Source: Durusdinium trenchii
Lineage: Eukaryota > Sar > Dinophyceae > Suessiales > Symbiodiniaceae
Direction of reading: 5' to 3'
Assembly: GCA_963970005.1 (NCBI GenBank)
Contig: CAXAMN010005335.1
Span: 1,169,668-1,233,667, forward strand
DNA length: 64,000 nt
The first letter of the stretch is position 1. Every line of letters starts with the position of its first letter. The notes below the pieces were generated by a model, which saw only the letters and a program-made list of their open reading frames with translations, was not told the DNA's origin and searched no databases. Made by a program: the position numbers and the translations under genes. Positions 9,728 to 23,238 of the stretch are shown one piece after another.

Positions 9728-12148
9728 GCAATGCGGGAAGTGTCTGTCCCAGTGAAGGATATCAAAGCACCTGGAAAATTCAGGCATGAAAAACAGTTGA
9801 TGCTCTATCCTCACGATATCATTGCCTATGTGTTCAATGTTGCAAAACTGGAGATTGAACAGCAACGAGTGGACGACTATTGGAACCACCACCTGGCTTG
9901 CAGATCGCCCTTTGCCAGTGAAGACTCGAAAGGAAAAATTCCTTTGGGGTTATACGGGGACAAGGCACAGCTCCAGACCAAATATCGAGTGGAGTCCATA
10001 TTCTGCTTATTCTTGAGCTTTCCCTTATTCAGACCTCGTTCCATTAGATACTCTCGCTTCTTGCTTTGGTCTTGCGATGTGGCACTGCTGTACAAATCAC
10101 GTACAGTGAACACAATTCTTCGGAAACTAGCGTGGAGCTTCAATTATTTAGCCACTGGCCGTTATCCAACTTCCGGCCCTGGTGGTGTTGCACTCTCGCG
10201 AGTGGATCAGAATCGCGCTGGAAGTCAAGTTACTCTTCAATTTCACAAATTTCAGGTGACGGAGTACAGAGGTGATTGGGAACATCACAAAAGCCTGTGG
10301 CAGCTGACTTGCAGCTGGAATGGCATTGAAACATGCCACAGGTGCACAGCCAGGTCTAAAGGAAACGCGGGTCTTCTATACTGGAACCTGGATCAGAACG
10401 CTCGATGGCGGTCTGAGGAGTTTGACACCAATGACTTCATTAACAATCGGTTGCCGGAGTCTCATATTTGTCTCTTGGTGGGGGTTTAGGATGTTTTAGG
10501 GTTTCCATCCACCAATGAACAGCACTTGGGTGAACCTAGCCCAGAACTAGGAGTCTAACGCATGTGGGCATAGCAAACCTTGCAAGGCCCCCTGATCAAT
10601 GTGCATGCATTCCATCCATCGTGCATACGGTGGTGCACGATGCACATCCTTAATCTGGGTTTGGTCTTTGGATTGAACGGAGGTGCACTGTGCCTTGAAC
10701 AAATTTAGCACTGTTCCGAAATCCTGACCGCCGAGCCTTCGCAACCGGCTGCATTTGGAGATGAGCTCCAGGACAAAGTGTTGGTGCCCTGGATTTTTTA
10801 TATCTATCATTGGCCCGTGGATAATACTATAATAGCTGGATAAAAAAGTTTGGTGTTGGGAAAAATCCAGGGCACCTGCTTCCTGGCTGGTGGATGCGTC
10901 ATGACTTGTGACTGGAAGCTTCAGGGGAACACCAACTACACCCCCATGAAGTCCAACCACGATTGTTATGTACAGGCCGGTTCCCATATAACAACGATTT
11001 TCATGAATCACGAAAACAATGTTGTGTATCACGGCAAAAGGCATCACCATAGTGCACCCTTTTTATGCAGCGTTCGAGGTGTCTCCTAGCAGAGCGGGTG
11101 GGGCATTTTGGACCTGGGAGCTTCCAGGATCAACTGGACCGCGCATATAAAGACTTTGTTGCGTATTGCCGGCGGCACCGTCTTCACCACAGCCAGCCAC
11201 CATTCAAAGAAAAACACGTGTCTTTTTTGCATTGGCAAAAAACACTATGAGGAGTCCTTTGTATCGAAGTGTGGGGCGGTAGAGGAAAAACTATGGTAGA
11301 CACACAGCCCTGCCCCCTGTTTGGAAGTTGCCCTCAGAGAAAGGTCAAAATGAAAACTGGTGAGATCTTATTGCTGGCAAAAGCATGGAATGGCAGAGTT
11401 CTCGTTGATTGGCTCGCCTCTACATTGAGGGAGGTTGCGCCCAATCATCCAGGATTTGATGGTGGGATCCTTGAAACGGCGTGTGTTGCCCTGCAACTCA
11501 GCGATATTTTAAGACTTTGCTTTTTGTTTTCAACAACATCCTTTAACACATGTTAACATCATGTTTGGATAATCTGATTTCCGTTTTGGATCCACCCATC
11601 CAATCCTCTACACTGTGCCAGCAAGGACGTCCATGGCTCGAGTGTTTTGGATGCTAGAGATGAACGGTCGATATCTGACGATTGGCTGGTCAAATACATG
11701 TGTTGTTTGTTTTTGTACTGGTTTTATGTTTTTTCCTCAGAAGGTTTTTGTACATATAACACTGAGATGGTGCTGTCACATCTAGGAGTGCAGAGACTGC
11801 TGAAGAGATATATCAAGAAGGACTGCTTTTCCTACAAACCTTTGAAGCTCTTGGCCATCTGTCAGTCTGCCAACGCCGGCTTGAGTTTCTACTCAAGCCC
11901 AAGGTTCACGCCCCTAGGCCTCTTTGTTCACTGTCCTTGTACATAGCAGGGGAACTGGGGGAGTGATCAAGCTGAGGCTTTCCTACACGTCCTCATTGAT
12001 TTGCGTCGATGGAGTGTCTTGCATGCTTGCAGTGATTGCACCTTGTTCAACACCTCGATTAGTAGATCCTGCCATCATGATTTTTCTCAGGAGAAAACCC
12101 TCGATATTTCCATTGTTTTGCTGATGAAGATGCCATGAAGTGGGCAAA
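9728..12148 (+). CDS. C-terminal exons of a dinoflagellate-expanded family of unknown function
   Basis: A long exon, about 9728-10477, encodes YPHDIIAYVFNVAKLEIEQQ, PFASEDSKGKIPLGLYGDKA, FLSFPLFRPRSIRYSRFLLW and RGDWEHHKSLWQLTCSW, then a CHRCTARSKG Cys pair. Exon 10574-10682 gives FHPSCIRWCTMHILNLGLVF. Exon 11090-11217 gives GHFGPGSFQDQLDRAYKDF, with its first codon completed across the intron. Exon 11344 to about 11510 gives EILLLAKAWNGRVLVDWLAS. Shorter exons follow at about 11622-11697 (RVFWMLEMNGRYLT), 11767-11903 (LSVCQRRLEFLLKPK) and about 12092-12148 (NPRYFHCFADEDAMKWAK). This order matches a family I remember as very common and unannotated in Symbiodiniaceae. The conserved His, Cys, Trp and Asp residues could suggest an enzyme or a domesticated mobile-element protein; neither is shown. 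The end is not identified and later exons may exist. Confidence 0.6.
10948..11034 (+). repeat. Dispersed ~87-bp repeat, copy 1 (inside an intron)
   Basis: Shares GAAGTCCAACCAC, GGTTCCCATA, ATTTTCATGAATCACGAAA and a final ATCACGG with the reverse complement of 12538-12620. It lies in the intron between exons 10574-10682 and 11090-11217, so it is an inserted or amplified non-coding element. Confidence 0.75.
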
Positions 12149-12537
12149 AGGCAATCCGACTGAACTAGGGTTATGTGGCAAAATGGATTACAGGCACAGT
12201 TATGCATACGTTCTTGAGCATCTGCAGGCACTACCCGATTTGCATTTGCTAAGAAGAAGAGCCGGTGGCTGTTGAGGTGTCAGAAATTGAGGCACTCTGC
12301 AATAGTTGTTGTCTGTGAACTGGCCCCTAGTTTAAACATAATTTGGTGATGTGAGGCTCAAGTCGATGAAGTGGAAAATCAAAGAGCGCCTCAGAAGTGA
12401 TACATGTAGTGTTGACAGCTATTCAACATGTGTTGTTCATGGGTGGGCCCAACCAAGGTTGATGAAAACGGCCAACCGGTGATTGGCGGAAGCAGCATGA
12501 GAAAAAAGGAACGATGGTGCCTGGAGAGCGTGAATGA

Positions 12538-12620
12538 CCGTGATTCACAACCTTCGTTTCGTGATTCATGAAAATAGTGGTTATGGGAACCGTTATTGAA
12601 ATAATAGTGGTTGGACTTCC
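12538..12620 (-). repeat. Dispersed ~83-bp repeat, copy 2 (inverted)
   Basis: The reverse complement aligns over its whole length with 10948-11034, with scattered substitutions and small indels. The two copies are inverted about 1.5 kb apart. Copy 2 lies just downstream of the last exon recognised. Confidence 0.75.
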
Positions 12621-12924
12621 AGGGTATATATACACACAAGTTTCACAATACTGACTGACGCGGCTCCACAAGAAGAGAAACACCAAAAAGGCATTGTCCG
12701 ATGACCGTTTTGACCCGTGAACTCCCAATATCTCGTGGACTCCCGACTAAGTTGTTCCTCAATTGTAACGTGCAACCAGTCAAAAAACTCACCGGCATAG
12801 ACCCCAGATAGCTAAAAAACAAAAGCGCCTGAAACAACGAATCCCATGAAAACTTCCAATGACGGTGAGTGAGTCCAACAGCACCTTTCCGTGTGGTTCC
12901 ACAAATCTGGTCATCTTCTCAGAA

Positions 12925-13290
12925 GTGGGAAGACATGTAAGGAAACCAGTGGAAAAACACGTAGGGAGACAAGTTAGGAGACAAGACAGCATCGGCAAAC
13001 AAAACGCTAGTCACAAGTCGCAAGCAAATACGTGGGGGGGATAGGGAGACAAGTTGGGAGACACATAAGGAAACAAAGCAACAGTGGCAAAGAAGCCGAT
13101 GGCCACACAGGCAAACAAGTAGGCTTGTCTAGGGAGACAAGCGCTGAAGCAAGTGGGAGACAAGGCAGCAGCGAATGGGTTGAGCAAAACGCCGATCAGC
13201 CACTGAAAAGTAAGGGCCCCTATATAGCCTACAGCTTTCAGAAGGCGGAGGAGGAGGCGGGCAAACAACACAGGCAAACAAGTGGGGAGA
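12925..13290 (+). repeat. Degenerate GGGAGACAAG minisatellite
   Basis: GGGAGACAAG, TAGGAGACAAG, GGGAGACACATAAGGAAACA and CAGGCAAACAAGT recur irregularly over about 360 bp. A related run occurs at 53500-53630. It is too irregular to be coding. Confidence 0.55.
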
Positions 13291-13579
13291 CACCCCCTCC
13301 TTTCATCGCCCCCCCCTCCTTTCAAACGCCAAATAACACCCATTTCATCCAATGGTCCAATGGTCCAATTCGACACCCCAGCGTTTCACCGCGAGGCTGG
13401 CCTTTTGTGGCAAGCTCCTTGCTGACGTAGTGGATGTCTGCGAGCTGGTCGGAAGACGTCTCAGGTGGACAGCTCTGTGAGCGAACCTGACGTCTCTTGA
13501 GACGGTCGGTCACCGACGTGCCCAGCACGGCCATGGCGCGGAGTCCATCCTCTCTTGTTCGGGCCGACATGGAATGTGA

Positions 13580-13670
13580 CACTCCATGGGACTGGCAGAA
13601 AAGCCGATCAATTAGGGTGGTTGTTTCAGGAGTCAATGGGGCGACAGTCCTATGGCAGTCCCATGGAGTG
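13580..13670. mobile_element. Foldback (MITE-like) element, family A copy 1
   Basis: Arms 13580-13597 (CACTCCATGGGACTGGCA) and 13653-13670 are inverted with one mismatch. The right end continues into TTTGGGAT. Related ends occur at about 25.1, 38.2, 45.5, 51.6 and 55.1 kb. No coding capacity is seen. Confidence 0.65.
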
Positions 13671-16600
13671 TTTGGGATTTGGTTGGCTCGACCGGTCGAC
13701 CGTTGTCCCGGTCCTTGGGTCGTTGGACGAACGGTCACGGCTTTCAAGCTGCTGCGGGGAAATCCTGATGTTTGGACGGTCTCAACTCTTTGTGGCAAGG
13801 AAAAAGGTAATGGGATATATTCGGGAATTATTTGGGCTGTGCATCTTTTGTGGCGCTCTCTGGCGTACTCAGGTGACGTGGCAGGTGCAGTGAATCGTGG
13901 ACCTATGGGGACTGGTATGGGGACCCATGGGGTTTGATCGTGTGACTCCTTTTGGAGCTGGGTCAAACAAACAAGAGCGGCTTCTCTTAGGTGAACTGTT
14001 CCTCCACGCGACATCAGACGAACACCACAGGCGCGCCAGCTTGAACCAAGGCGGACCACCTGAGAATCTCAGAGGACTCTTCCCAGCAAGCTTTTTGACT
14101 CAAGACTTCGGAACAAAAAACAGAAACGCTATGAAACGCTCAAAAAAAAAACTTTTGTGACAGCAAAGGAACTGTTGGAGGATTTTGGAGGTCCCCCTCC
14201 GTGACGTCGATGAAGGTGGAACGATACCTGTGACGTCACGCAGTCATGTGGGAGATGTTCCGGCAAGACCGGATGGATGTTGATCGTCTGATTCTGTGGA
14301 AGATGGGGTTTCAACTTCAGCATCTTTTCTTTATCGCTTGGCAGCTTGCTGCTTCTCTCTCTTTCTGTCTGTACTTTGTATCTGAAAAAAAACACGTTTT
14401 GGTTCAGTAGTAGGGCCAGTAGTAGGGAGCACTAATTACGTGCGTTATCTTTTGACCCAGCATCACTGCGTATCTGATGCAAACAAAATATACCATCTAT
14501 ATAAAGATAGCCATGTTGTTCATATACATGGTTACATCCTTTATGTGCTTGAAAGCCAGGCAGCGCACTCGCTGTCCTTTTTTCCAATTACAACTGTCCC
14601 CATGACCAAGAACTGAAGTATGGTGGATTCTTGAGAGATGATAGAGATGCATGCCCACATGTTCAAAAGACCCTCACCTACGCCACAAATCGGACTCCAC
14701 ATCTGGCACCGGTCCCCAAGCTCGGCCCAGCTGCGAAAGCTCAAAGACGTTCAGAGCCGAGCTCTTCATCCTCAACCGACAGATGTGCTTCGACGAACAG
14801 TTCACCCCCACTAACGATCGGGGGACGGTCAACCGATCAGAAACTTGTGTGGTTTGAGGAGTCAAGGAGGCATTCCCGCTTCCTGGCCCGCCATTAATTT
14901 AATAGGCTGAATCCCGAACCACCATTGTTTTTGCAAACAGTTTGCACTACAAAACCAGGTCGTTCAAATTTTTGTCATGGTCCAATGGAAGTCCAGGGCA
15001 TATAAATACCAATAAATACCAATAATAATGGAGTAACTCGGAAAGGCTCCAAAGAAATCCGTGAATGGCAGTGTGGAGCGGAAATGCTCTCGCCAGTTCG
15101 AGTTTGGAAGGGACGGCGCGACGAAGCGCTTCTCCTTGGCATGTACCATTGACGTCCGGACTGTTACGAAGTGATCAATGATGATCATATAATTTATATA
15201 TATGCCAATTCACCATTGATTCTCGGGGTCTCAATGGGTCTCTATTGTTCTGTTTCGTTGTATTTTTGATATTGACAATGTTGCGCGCTAGGTATAGTGC
15301 TTCATTCCATTACCTCACTTCTCCTGTCATGTCATGCAAGACCAAATCTGTCCAGATACACTTAAATCCTAGTCTTCCTAGCATTTCCATGTTGACTTGA
15401 ACGAACCAAAGTGACTCCAAGTCGATATTCTGCACAACCGGCCAAACATGTCCTCACTTCCATGTTCCGCCAATTCTATCTAAAAGAAATGGAACAACTA
15501 CGTTCCGACCACCCCACCCCAGCTCTTCTACTGTATCTTGGCCCCCCCTCCTGGTGTTCCCTCTGAACTTACGTCCAAAGGTGGCCAAGGGAACGGCCGT
15601 GACCTGCGAAATATAACTACTCCCCCCTACACTTTAAACACACGCTCGAGCCCAAATGAGCAAAACGACGCCGCGTTTCGTTCGTTCGTTCGCAGGGGCA
15701 AACGCTGGACCCAGTGACGAGGCATTGGTCAGTCGACCCAGAAAGCCAAAAGGGATGGTTTCGACTAGAAGTCAGGCTGGAACCAGGTGGGGCGACCCAC
15801 GCCGATTTTGGTCAAATGGTCAAATCCTCATATATCCAGCAAATGCTGGAATGAATCGCTCAATTCAAATTCTACTAATTATCGTGGAATGGGGAAGACT
15901 TGTAAATACTCAAAGAGCTTACAACAAGCTGGAAGCAATCGCGTGTCTGCAAAAAGGTGAGTCAAAACACACAAATCATGTGCGAAGATTGTTTTTCATG
16001 ATATACCACGGCTTGAAGACATGCTTTGACCCAAGAATAACGAATCACGTTTTGACATGAATCGTGCCTGTTTTTGGCCCTCCCTCGGCCTCCCAGTGTC
16101 TAAAAAACCGGTTCCACCGCTCATCACAGCCCAGAGCGGTTCTCTCCGACCTACGGCTTCGCTCATCACAGCCCCCGGTGCCAATGAGATCGCTCACCAA
16201 TGACAATGGACCTGGCGCCGCTGGTTTTTCAAACGGCCAGGGCCGGAGGCTCTCCGACCGTTCTTTTGGTTTCCGAGAAGCAGTTTTAGATCTGCTTACT
16301 TAGTGAGTGGTGAAATATGTTCCAAAGGCGTTCCATGCGCTGATTCACTGTCTTTCGGGGTGATGTCTGGAAGTAGGAAGCTTAGACATGTCAAGGTACA
16401 CCATCCTTGTCGCTATCATGGACTCTGCACCGCTCTCACCCCTTTGTGATTCTCAACGACCTGTGAAAATATCCCTGTGGAGGCCCAATGCCAAGGAGGA
16501 CTGTGCAGTCCATGCCTTCGCAAAAAACTACGGGGAAAAAATATATTTATACTGCAATTATCTAGTCTATATATATATATATTATATAGATATGATAATT

Positions 16601-16986
16601 ATGGGAATGTGTCCCAACTGTTGCCACTCATCCCACCGGCCATTTGCTGATGTTTTCGTCTTAACAGTTTCGGGGTTCGCTCCTTTGTGGTCCCTGGGTC
16701 TTGTTCGCTCGTGTGTAGGCCCGGAATTCACCAAGCTGCAGTCCCCGCCTGACTCAGCACTATCCTGCCACATGGCGCTGGTGCTCAATTAGCGCATCAT
16801 CAGGGAAACTCTGATCTCTTCAGGAAATCTCAAGAAATCTCAAGAACCTCTGTGCATCCTGGAGCCCTTGTGGTTCTTCCGTGATGAAGGATCCTGTTTC
16901 TGAAACAGAGCTGACCCATGGCATGAAAATAAGGCACAAACTCCCATCACGGGAGGCTTCAACGGCTTCAATGATCGTCTCAGATT

Positions 16987-17013
16987 TGTGTATCCGTGTG
17001 TGTGTGTGTGTGT
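16987..17013 (+). repeat. (GT)n microsatellite
   Basis: A GT dinucleotide run with one interruption (GTATCC) lies in otherwise unremarkable non-coding sequence. Confidence 0.85.
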
Positions 17014-20000
17014 CTGTATCCCGCTGAAAAACGAGCACATCGCCACTCCATCGGCATCGATGGACCCGTTGGGGAACTCTCGTTGTTTCATCCATGCTTT
17101 GTCCCAAAAGAATGCCAAACCGCAAGTGCCAACACCTGTCAGCCTACCACCAACAATACGATCCACGTGTCATCGGTGCTCCGTGTCTGGCCTGGTCTGG
17201 GCCGAGCACTGGCCTCAAAACAGGAGATTCATGAACCATGAAGCCTTCCACGTGGGGCGTTGAACCCCTAGCACCCCCCAACAAAAGAAGCTGTTGGGCA
17301 GGATCCGACAAAAAGCTGAAGTGAGCCTGGAGTTGAGGCTTGTAGGATCTTGTGACCCAGCTCACCAGCATGTGCTTTTCTTCGTTGAACTTACCTAACT
17401 AAAGAATCTAAAGACGATATTGTTGTGGTTTAAGTGTGTGATGTCGCCAAGGAAGTAGTCAAATTAAACCTGATAGTCCTGGTCATGTGATTGCAACTGC
17501 CATGGACCTATATATATAGACTTCTCGGAGAAGATGCTTTCCATGGCCTAAGACTCGCATGATCGCAGGTAAAGCCAGCCAAACAAAACCAGTACTGCAC
17601 TTGTTGTGGAGGTGCCTGACAGTCAAAGTACTTGATACCATCACCCTTTTTGCCACATGTTCCTCCGTGTCCTCTTTGTTTGGATGTGATAAAGACCTGC
17701 GCAGCTGGTGACAAGGGCCCCCCTCCCTCAAGAGATCCATGTGGATACTTACCAATGACACGGATGCGAGGTTCTTCTCCTCCCAATTGCTCAATGGCGT
17801 TCAGCCGGGGAACGTTCTTAAAGCCCCAACCACCGACCTGCTGTGCCGCCCACGAGCTTCGTCTGCGGGTGGACGGTATCAATGAAATTAAAGCAAAAAA
17901 AGTAAAATTCAGATCACCCAGTACTTGACCTTTCGGACCGCATTGGTGAACTCCATATCCCTCCGATAAATACTGCACCCTCTTGAGCAGGGACAAATCA
18001 TTTGCCAACACAACAAACCATCACAAACCAACGTGAACCATGACAGAGAACCCTGCTCCAAATCTCTGAGGCCCTCGCGGCGACTGTGCCGTGCGATCTG
18101 AAAGCTGCGGAAATTGAAGACACCATCGGTTCTCGTATGGGGTTCTTGTGATGACGAAGCAACCTATGATGACGGTCACGGAATGACCAAATATATAACA
18201 AGGAGACTAATGACAAGTGGGTAGTCACCTGAGCATCTTGTGTGTGCCTGCAGTCTGTCCGACGTAAACCACGTACGAACCAATATTTAACTATATGTAT
18301 TATGATTCTATTATGTCTATATAAAATATATATATACACAAGATGACACCAGCTTCACATGAAAGCAACAATCAGTAATGATCGTCCGTTCTGATGGTCC
18401 CCCGAATCTGCTACTCAATCTCCCCAGCTGGGGTGAGACTTGGAGACTCTGGCCCTCACAGGGAGAGGCACGAAGGAGTCCGAAGGATCAACATACAGAA
18501 CTGTCCACTAAGGCCAAGCCACCATGGTTTGGTGGGACTGACCGGCATAGAAAATGGATGGGTGTTCAACAGCACCAAAAGGGCAACAAAAAAGGAACCT
18601 GGAAAGAGATCCATCCAAAACGCTGAAGCTTTTACAAAAGCCGTGATACACCTACGTGCTCTCTGAAGAACGAAGAAGCCTTACAGACTGGCTCACCTGA
18701 CTAAACTGATTCAGCGTTTAAGCCTTCTTATTCAAGTGACTATGATAACTATAGTACAATCTAGATCGTAAGTCGTAACAGCTCAATCCACGTGGCACAT
18801 GGTCATCTCTACCATTCCCCACCTGCCAGCTCCATAATCTGCTTCCACTCTGGAGAGCTTCGAGTCACCAGCGGCGCAATCCTGCAGAGTGACACTGGGA
18901 GTGACGATATCGCCGGATCCCATGCAGAATGAAGGAATCCCAAATCTCATGCAAAGATCTTCCAACATCTCTGTCCAACTGGGCTGGAAGAAAGCATGGA
19001 ACAGCAGTTTCACGTTTGCACCATTGTAAGATCGAGGTCTGAGATCAATGCCTCGCTTCTCACCATCTGAAAACTGGGCATCCCCACACCCAAGCAGGGC
19101 CCACACCAAAGTAGCCGAGCAGCGCCTCGGCTGCGTGCCGCTTCGAAGCGTGGAATACGCTCCCTGCAGCGTTTCGATTGATCAAGGAATTCTATTCTGG
19201 ACAAAGACTGGACCAGAAAGTCAATGGATCAGGCTTGCAAAGTTCTTGGACGAGCTTGGGCCTCTCACAAACAGCCAGATCAGATTGTCAAGTTGATTTT
19301 CCTAAAAGGTATCCCTAGTGGGCCTAATGGGAACACTCTGTATATAAGTAAACATGATTAAAACCTCCGGAAGAACTGAATACAAAGCCGATTTAAACTT
19401 CTGTGGGCTGGGTTCCCCCTCCCCAAAAAACAGCATCCAGCCCAGGTTTGGCGTCGTTTTTCTATTTCCGCGGTAACCAGCCCCAGGCAAGGTGGTCAAT
19501 GACACCTGATTCAGCTCATCTTCAGTCGAAGAGGCGGGCACCCTGAATCTGTCACCTGGGTGTCACATCCCCAGGCAGTGGTCACCGGAGGTCTCATTTT
19601 GCCGTATAATCCGTATAACATGCCCCCCCAAAGTTAAAAAAATGCATCATTAATTGAACAACAGCAAGAAATAATCAACACATGAAAAAACAATAACAAC
19701 TCCAACTTGGAACTCCTGTGATTTGATCTCCATTTTGCTAGGTCCTTAATTTCCCTTTGTGGGGGGGTGTCGATGGGTTGTTCCACCCGGTCCACGAATG
19801 GGAACACTGAGGGGCCCAAACTCCTGAGAGCGCGCCCAGCACGATGAACCTCTGCCCGGCGCTTCGTCGGAGAGGAACGGCCGACCCAGGGATTGCTTTG
19901 GTTCCATGGCGGTGGCGGTTCCATTCACGCAAGGCTTTGGACCAAAAGCAGGTTGTTTTCTCTTACTAGGTGCAGGTCAGTTGGTTTTGCAAACCGCCGG

Positions 20001-21274
20001 GGTCCACAACTGAGGAAAAAAGGTCCAAAACACTTATTGTACGTATACATATTACAAAATTAATCAACATTTTACAACATGTGAGATTCCAAACACGACA
20101 CGACAAGCACCACCCAGGTTTGACTTCCGCATCCAGGCTACTTCCTCACCCTCGCTGTCAAAGCCTGGCCTGGGCAGTTTCTCCAAGGGTGTACTGCTAT
20201 AGACCAAGTCCAGCCTCCGTGAAGAGCCAAGCCGGCCGAGGCAGTGCTAGGACAGGTCCATCTTTTTGACCGTGGAAGGACGCCGCATCCAGTTGTTTTT
20301 CGTATCCTTCAGCTCCGTGCACTCTCCGAATCGCCTAACGTGTTTCGATTCATACAATTCCAACCAAGTCCATGGTGGGATGCTTGTCACAACAACAAGT
20401 CCATGGTGTTTCCCTCCATGCATCTCCATACATCCCATCACGGTCGCACGCCCTCTCGCCCTCGTCCGCCTGGCGACCTCTTGCGCCGTGCGCGGCAAGT
20501 TGCCGGGCCCCAGGGTGGGTCCTTTCGGGGAGAGGCCGCTGGAAAACGGACACTGATTGCGAAGGAACATGTGTTTTCTGTTTACTGCCTTGCCAGCTAC
20601 CCTGATAAGATACAGACACCTTGATCTATCCCTTTTGTTAATCATTGACTTTAAATGTTGCACGTTGAGCAATTATTTACGACCACGATGTGATCTTTAC
20701 GTCCTTTTGAAAAGGATCCCACGGATACTTACGTCCCCAAAAGGTTTTCTACATCAATGAAGAATGGTGGAACAACCTACGTGTATATAGTGCATTGTAA
20801 AGCTTCCAGCCCTGTTGTAAGTCCTCCCACTCCTCTTCCAAACCCAGTCTTTGCGCAGTGCTCAAAAGTCACACACGTGCCTAAGATACATGAACGTGGA
20901 CTAGATAACGTTCCAAGGTTCTTCGGACAGTAATCTTTTGCGAAATGCAGTGTCATTGCCATTGCTGCTGCTCTACCGATGAAAATTCCTCATCCAAGCT
21001 GCAGTTGTACGCTGCTGGGTTGGAAGAACAAACGTCGGCTCTGATTGCGGGTTTGCACATGGCTTCATTTGCCAAACATTTCAGCTTAAGAACGCTCGGA
21101 AAATGATTAAAGGATATTAAAGGTTTATACAAGTCCTCCCAGTGTATCTTGGCCACGAGTACAAAGAGACACAGACCAGCTCCATTCAGTTCTCCGATCA
21201 GCATTTTTTGGCACCCTTCCGCCCTTCCGTGCACGCCTGTACAGCCACCCGCTTGGCGCTGGATACCTTATAGT

Positions 21275-21822
21275 TAATCCCGAGTACCTATTAAAAAACG
21301 GACCCCCTAGTTTATATTTGTTTTTACATTACCGCCCTTTCAAGCCCCTACTAAACTACCAACATGGCCGATTTTGGAGGGGTTTTTCTTATTAGGTTCC
21401 AAAAACAACCGTAACTGCCCACCTCTGTCCGCCCTGTCTATCCACCATGACACGCCGCGCTTACACCAGCAGGCGTTCCTTCCCCCAATGGCACGGACTC
21501 ACGCAAACGCACTTGCCACCGAGGTCATGCAACACCGCATGGCGCAGCGACATCACCTTTCCAAAGCTTTAGCTGTTAGTCTACTGAAGAATCACTATTC
21601 TAATGAAGGTTTTTGTAGGGGAAAAGGAAGACATTTTTGATATGCGTTTAATAAAGGATTTTATATAACATGTTAATGGATTACTTTTTGGTTTTGAAGC
21701 TCTTCCCAGGTGACCCTATTTTGGACCCCCCGATTTCAGGGACCTCCTATTTAAAAAATGCGACCGAGGTTTCCTTATTAGGGGGGGGGGGGCGGGCGTT
21801 TTTTATTAGGTGGACCGGATTA
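21275..21822. mobile_element. ~548-bp non-autonomous DNA transposon, copy 1
   Basis: Left end ATCCCGAGTACCTATTAAAA and the reverse complement of the right end, ATCCGGTCCACCTAATAAAA, form imperfect terminal inverted repeats of about 24 bp. Both ends are flanked by TA. A second copy at 32151-32721 shares nearly the whole interior, in the same orientation. No transposase is present. TA flanking is typical of Tc1/mariner-type elements but is also seen elsewhere, so superfamily assignment is inference. A G-run of about 12 nt lies near the right end. Confidence 0.8.
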
Positions 21823-23238
21823 CCAAAAAAAACCTTAAAAAGAAAATAAACACAGAAAAAAACCGTTTTTGGCCCAATGTTCGATGCCTTTGTTGCTTAT
21901 GCCAATTCTACAGCACGACCAACAAATAAATCCAGGATCCAGGCACATGAACATGCAGGGTCCCAAGAACCGCTTTTGGTTCAAGCAGGGTCCCAAGTAT
22001 GACCAAGTATGTCGCCCTTGTTGCCAATGACGCCCTTGAATAGATTGCCTCTTCGTCCTGCGAAAGTTCATGCCTTTGCGCTGCTGCTGAAGCGAGGGGA
22101 AGGGCGACCCTCTCAAAAATAGCATTCCACACGCTTCTGTCGTCTGCGTACGTGTCCTGTATGGGGTGCTGCTGGCACGTGGGGACAGCATGGGCCAGTG
22201 GAGAAATCCTTCAGCCAACGCACCCTTCCATGAACTGTGCACAACAGGTTGAACCCATGGGTTCCTTCGCGCTTACGCCAAGCAACATCCGGTCGGAGAA
22301 AACCCGGCACGAAGAAAGTTGAGCGATTGCACGTGCTACCCGTTCAGCCGGCAAATTTGCCTCCAATTCCTGAGCCCGCATTTGAAGCTCAAGAGCCAAA
22401 GCCAAGTGCTCCTCCTCCCTGCTTGTGAGTCGCTCGCTATCCCCATGCTACAATGAAGATGCACTGGGACAAGCCCCTCTCGTCTGCCCCACAAGTGCAT
22501 CATGATGCTGTGGGATGATGTGGGCGTACATAGCCCTACTCTGCATCAGTTTGCTGGGCTTTATCCAACTAAAAGCCAACTCTGAGCGGTTGAGTTTCTT
22601 CGTAACTTCCGCAGGCCAATAGAAGCTGTTCATGCGAAATACCCTTCTCCTGAGCTAAATCGTCTGTGCAACAAGCGCCTATAGTGAGTCTGATGATATA
22701 TGGACTTTGACAGACATAGAGTTCTTGGTGCATGGTCCTGGTACTGAATGTATATGTGGCTTGCTGCACTTTGAGGAGAAGTGCACCGACATCATCGCTT
22801 TTGCATGTGGAGACATGCAGTACGAGTAGGAACTGGCAATTTAACACCTCCTGTCCTTGAAGCTCTTGCTTCAGTGGACCCGAGAAAACCAACTCTGAGT
22901 TTTATATAGCTTTTTGCTCCCCGTTGGGGTCTGTCTTGACTTTCCCGGAATCAAACATGCTCAAAGAGTCTCAGTTACTCCAACACCTGCTTGCCATTAA
23001 TCATTAATCGCTTTGGCCTGGAGGCGTGCCCAGTACGATTTGCCGAGCGCTAAGCGTCCCAGGCCAAAAGCGAAAAGTTTGCCAGGCAGCTGTACTTACG
23101 ACATTCCCGGGAAAAAGCCTGTCACATCGTAGGCTGCAAATGCCCTCAATGCCCCTCTTCCATCTTCTCCTTCTGTTGTCATCGCTCCGGCGGAAAGCTA
23201 GAATCAAATGACCTCGTCTTTGACGCGCGAGACTGACC

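Larger units (their letters stand above)
12149..21274. other. Repeat-rich interval without a recognisable gene
   Basis: Open frames here, up to 245 codons at 13322-14059, show no recognisable motif or plausible exon chain. The stretch holds the inverted repeat copy at 12538, a GGGAGACAAG-type minisatellite (12925-13290), one foldback element (13580-13670), a (GT)n run at about 16987-17013 and (TA)n runs. Nothing else is supported. Confidence 0.5.

Noticed and set aside
13322-14059. 245-codon minus-strand open frame
   Set aside because: It runs through the family A foldback element at 13580-13670, has no recognisable motif, and is composed of low-information Arg/Pro/Thr sequence; other frames over the same DNA are open too.
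21374-21640. 88-codon open frame inside transposon copy 1
   Set aside because: The frame is not kept in copy 2 and no transposase motif is present; the conservation is at the DNA level.
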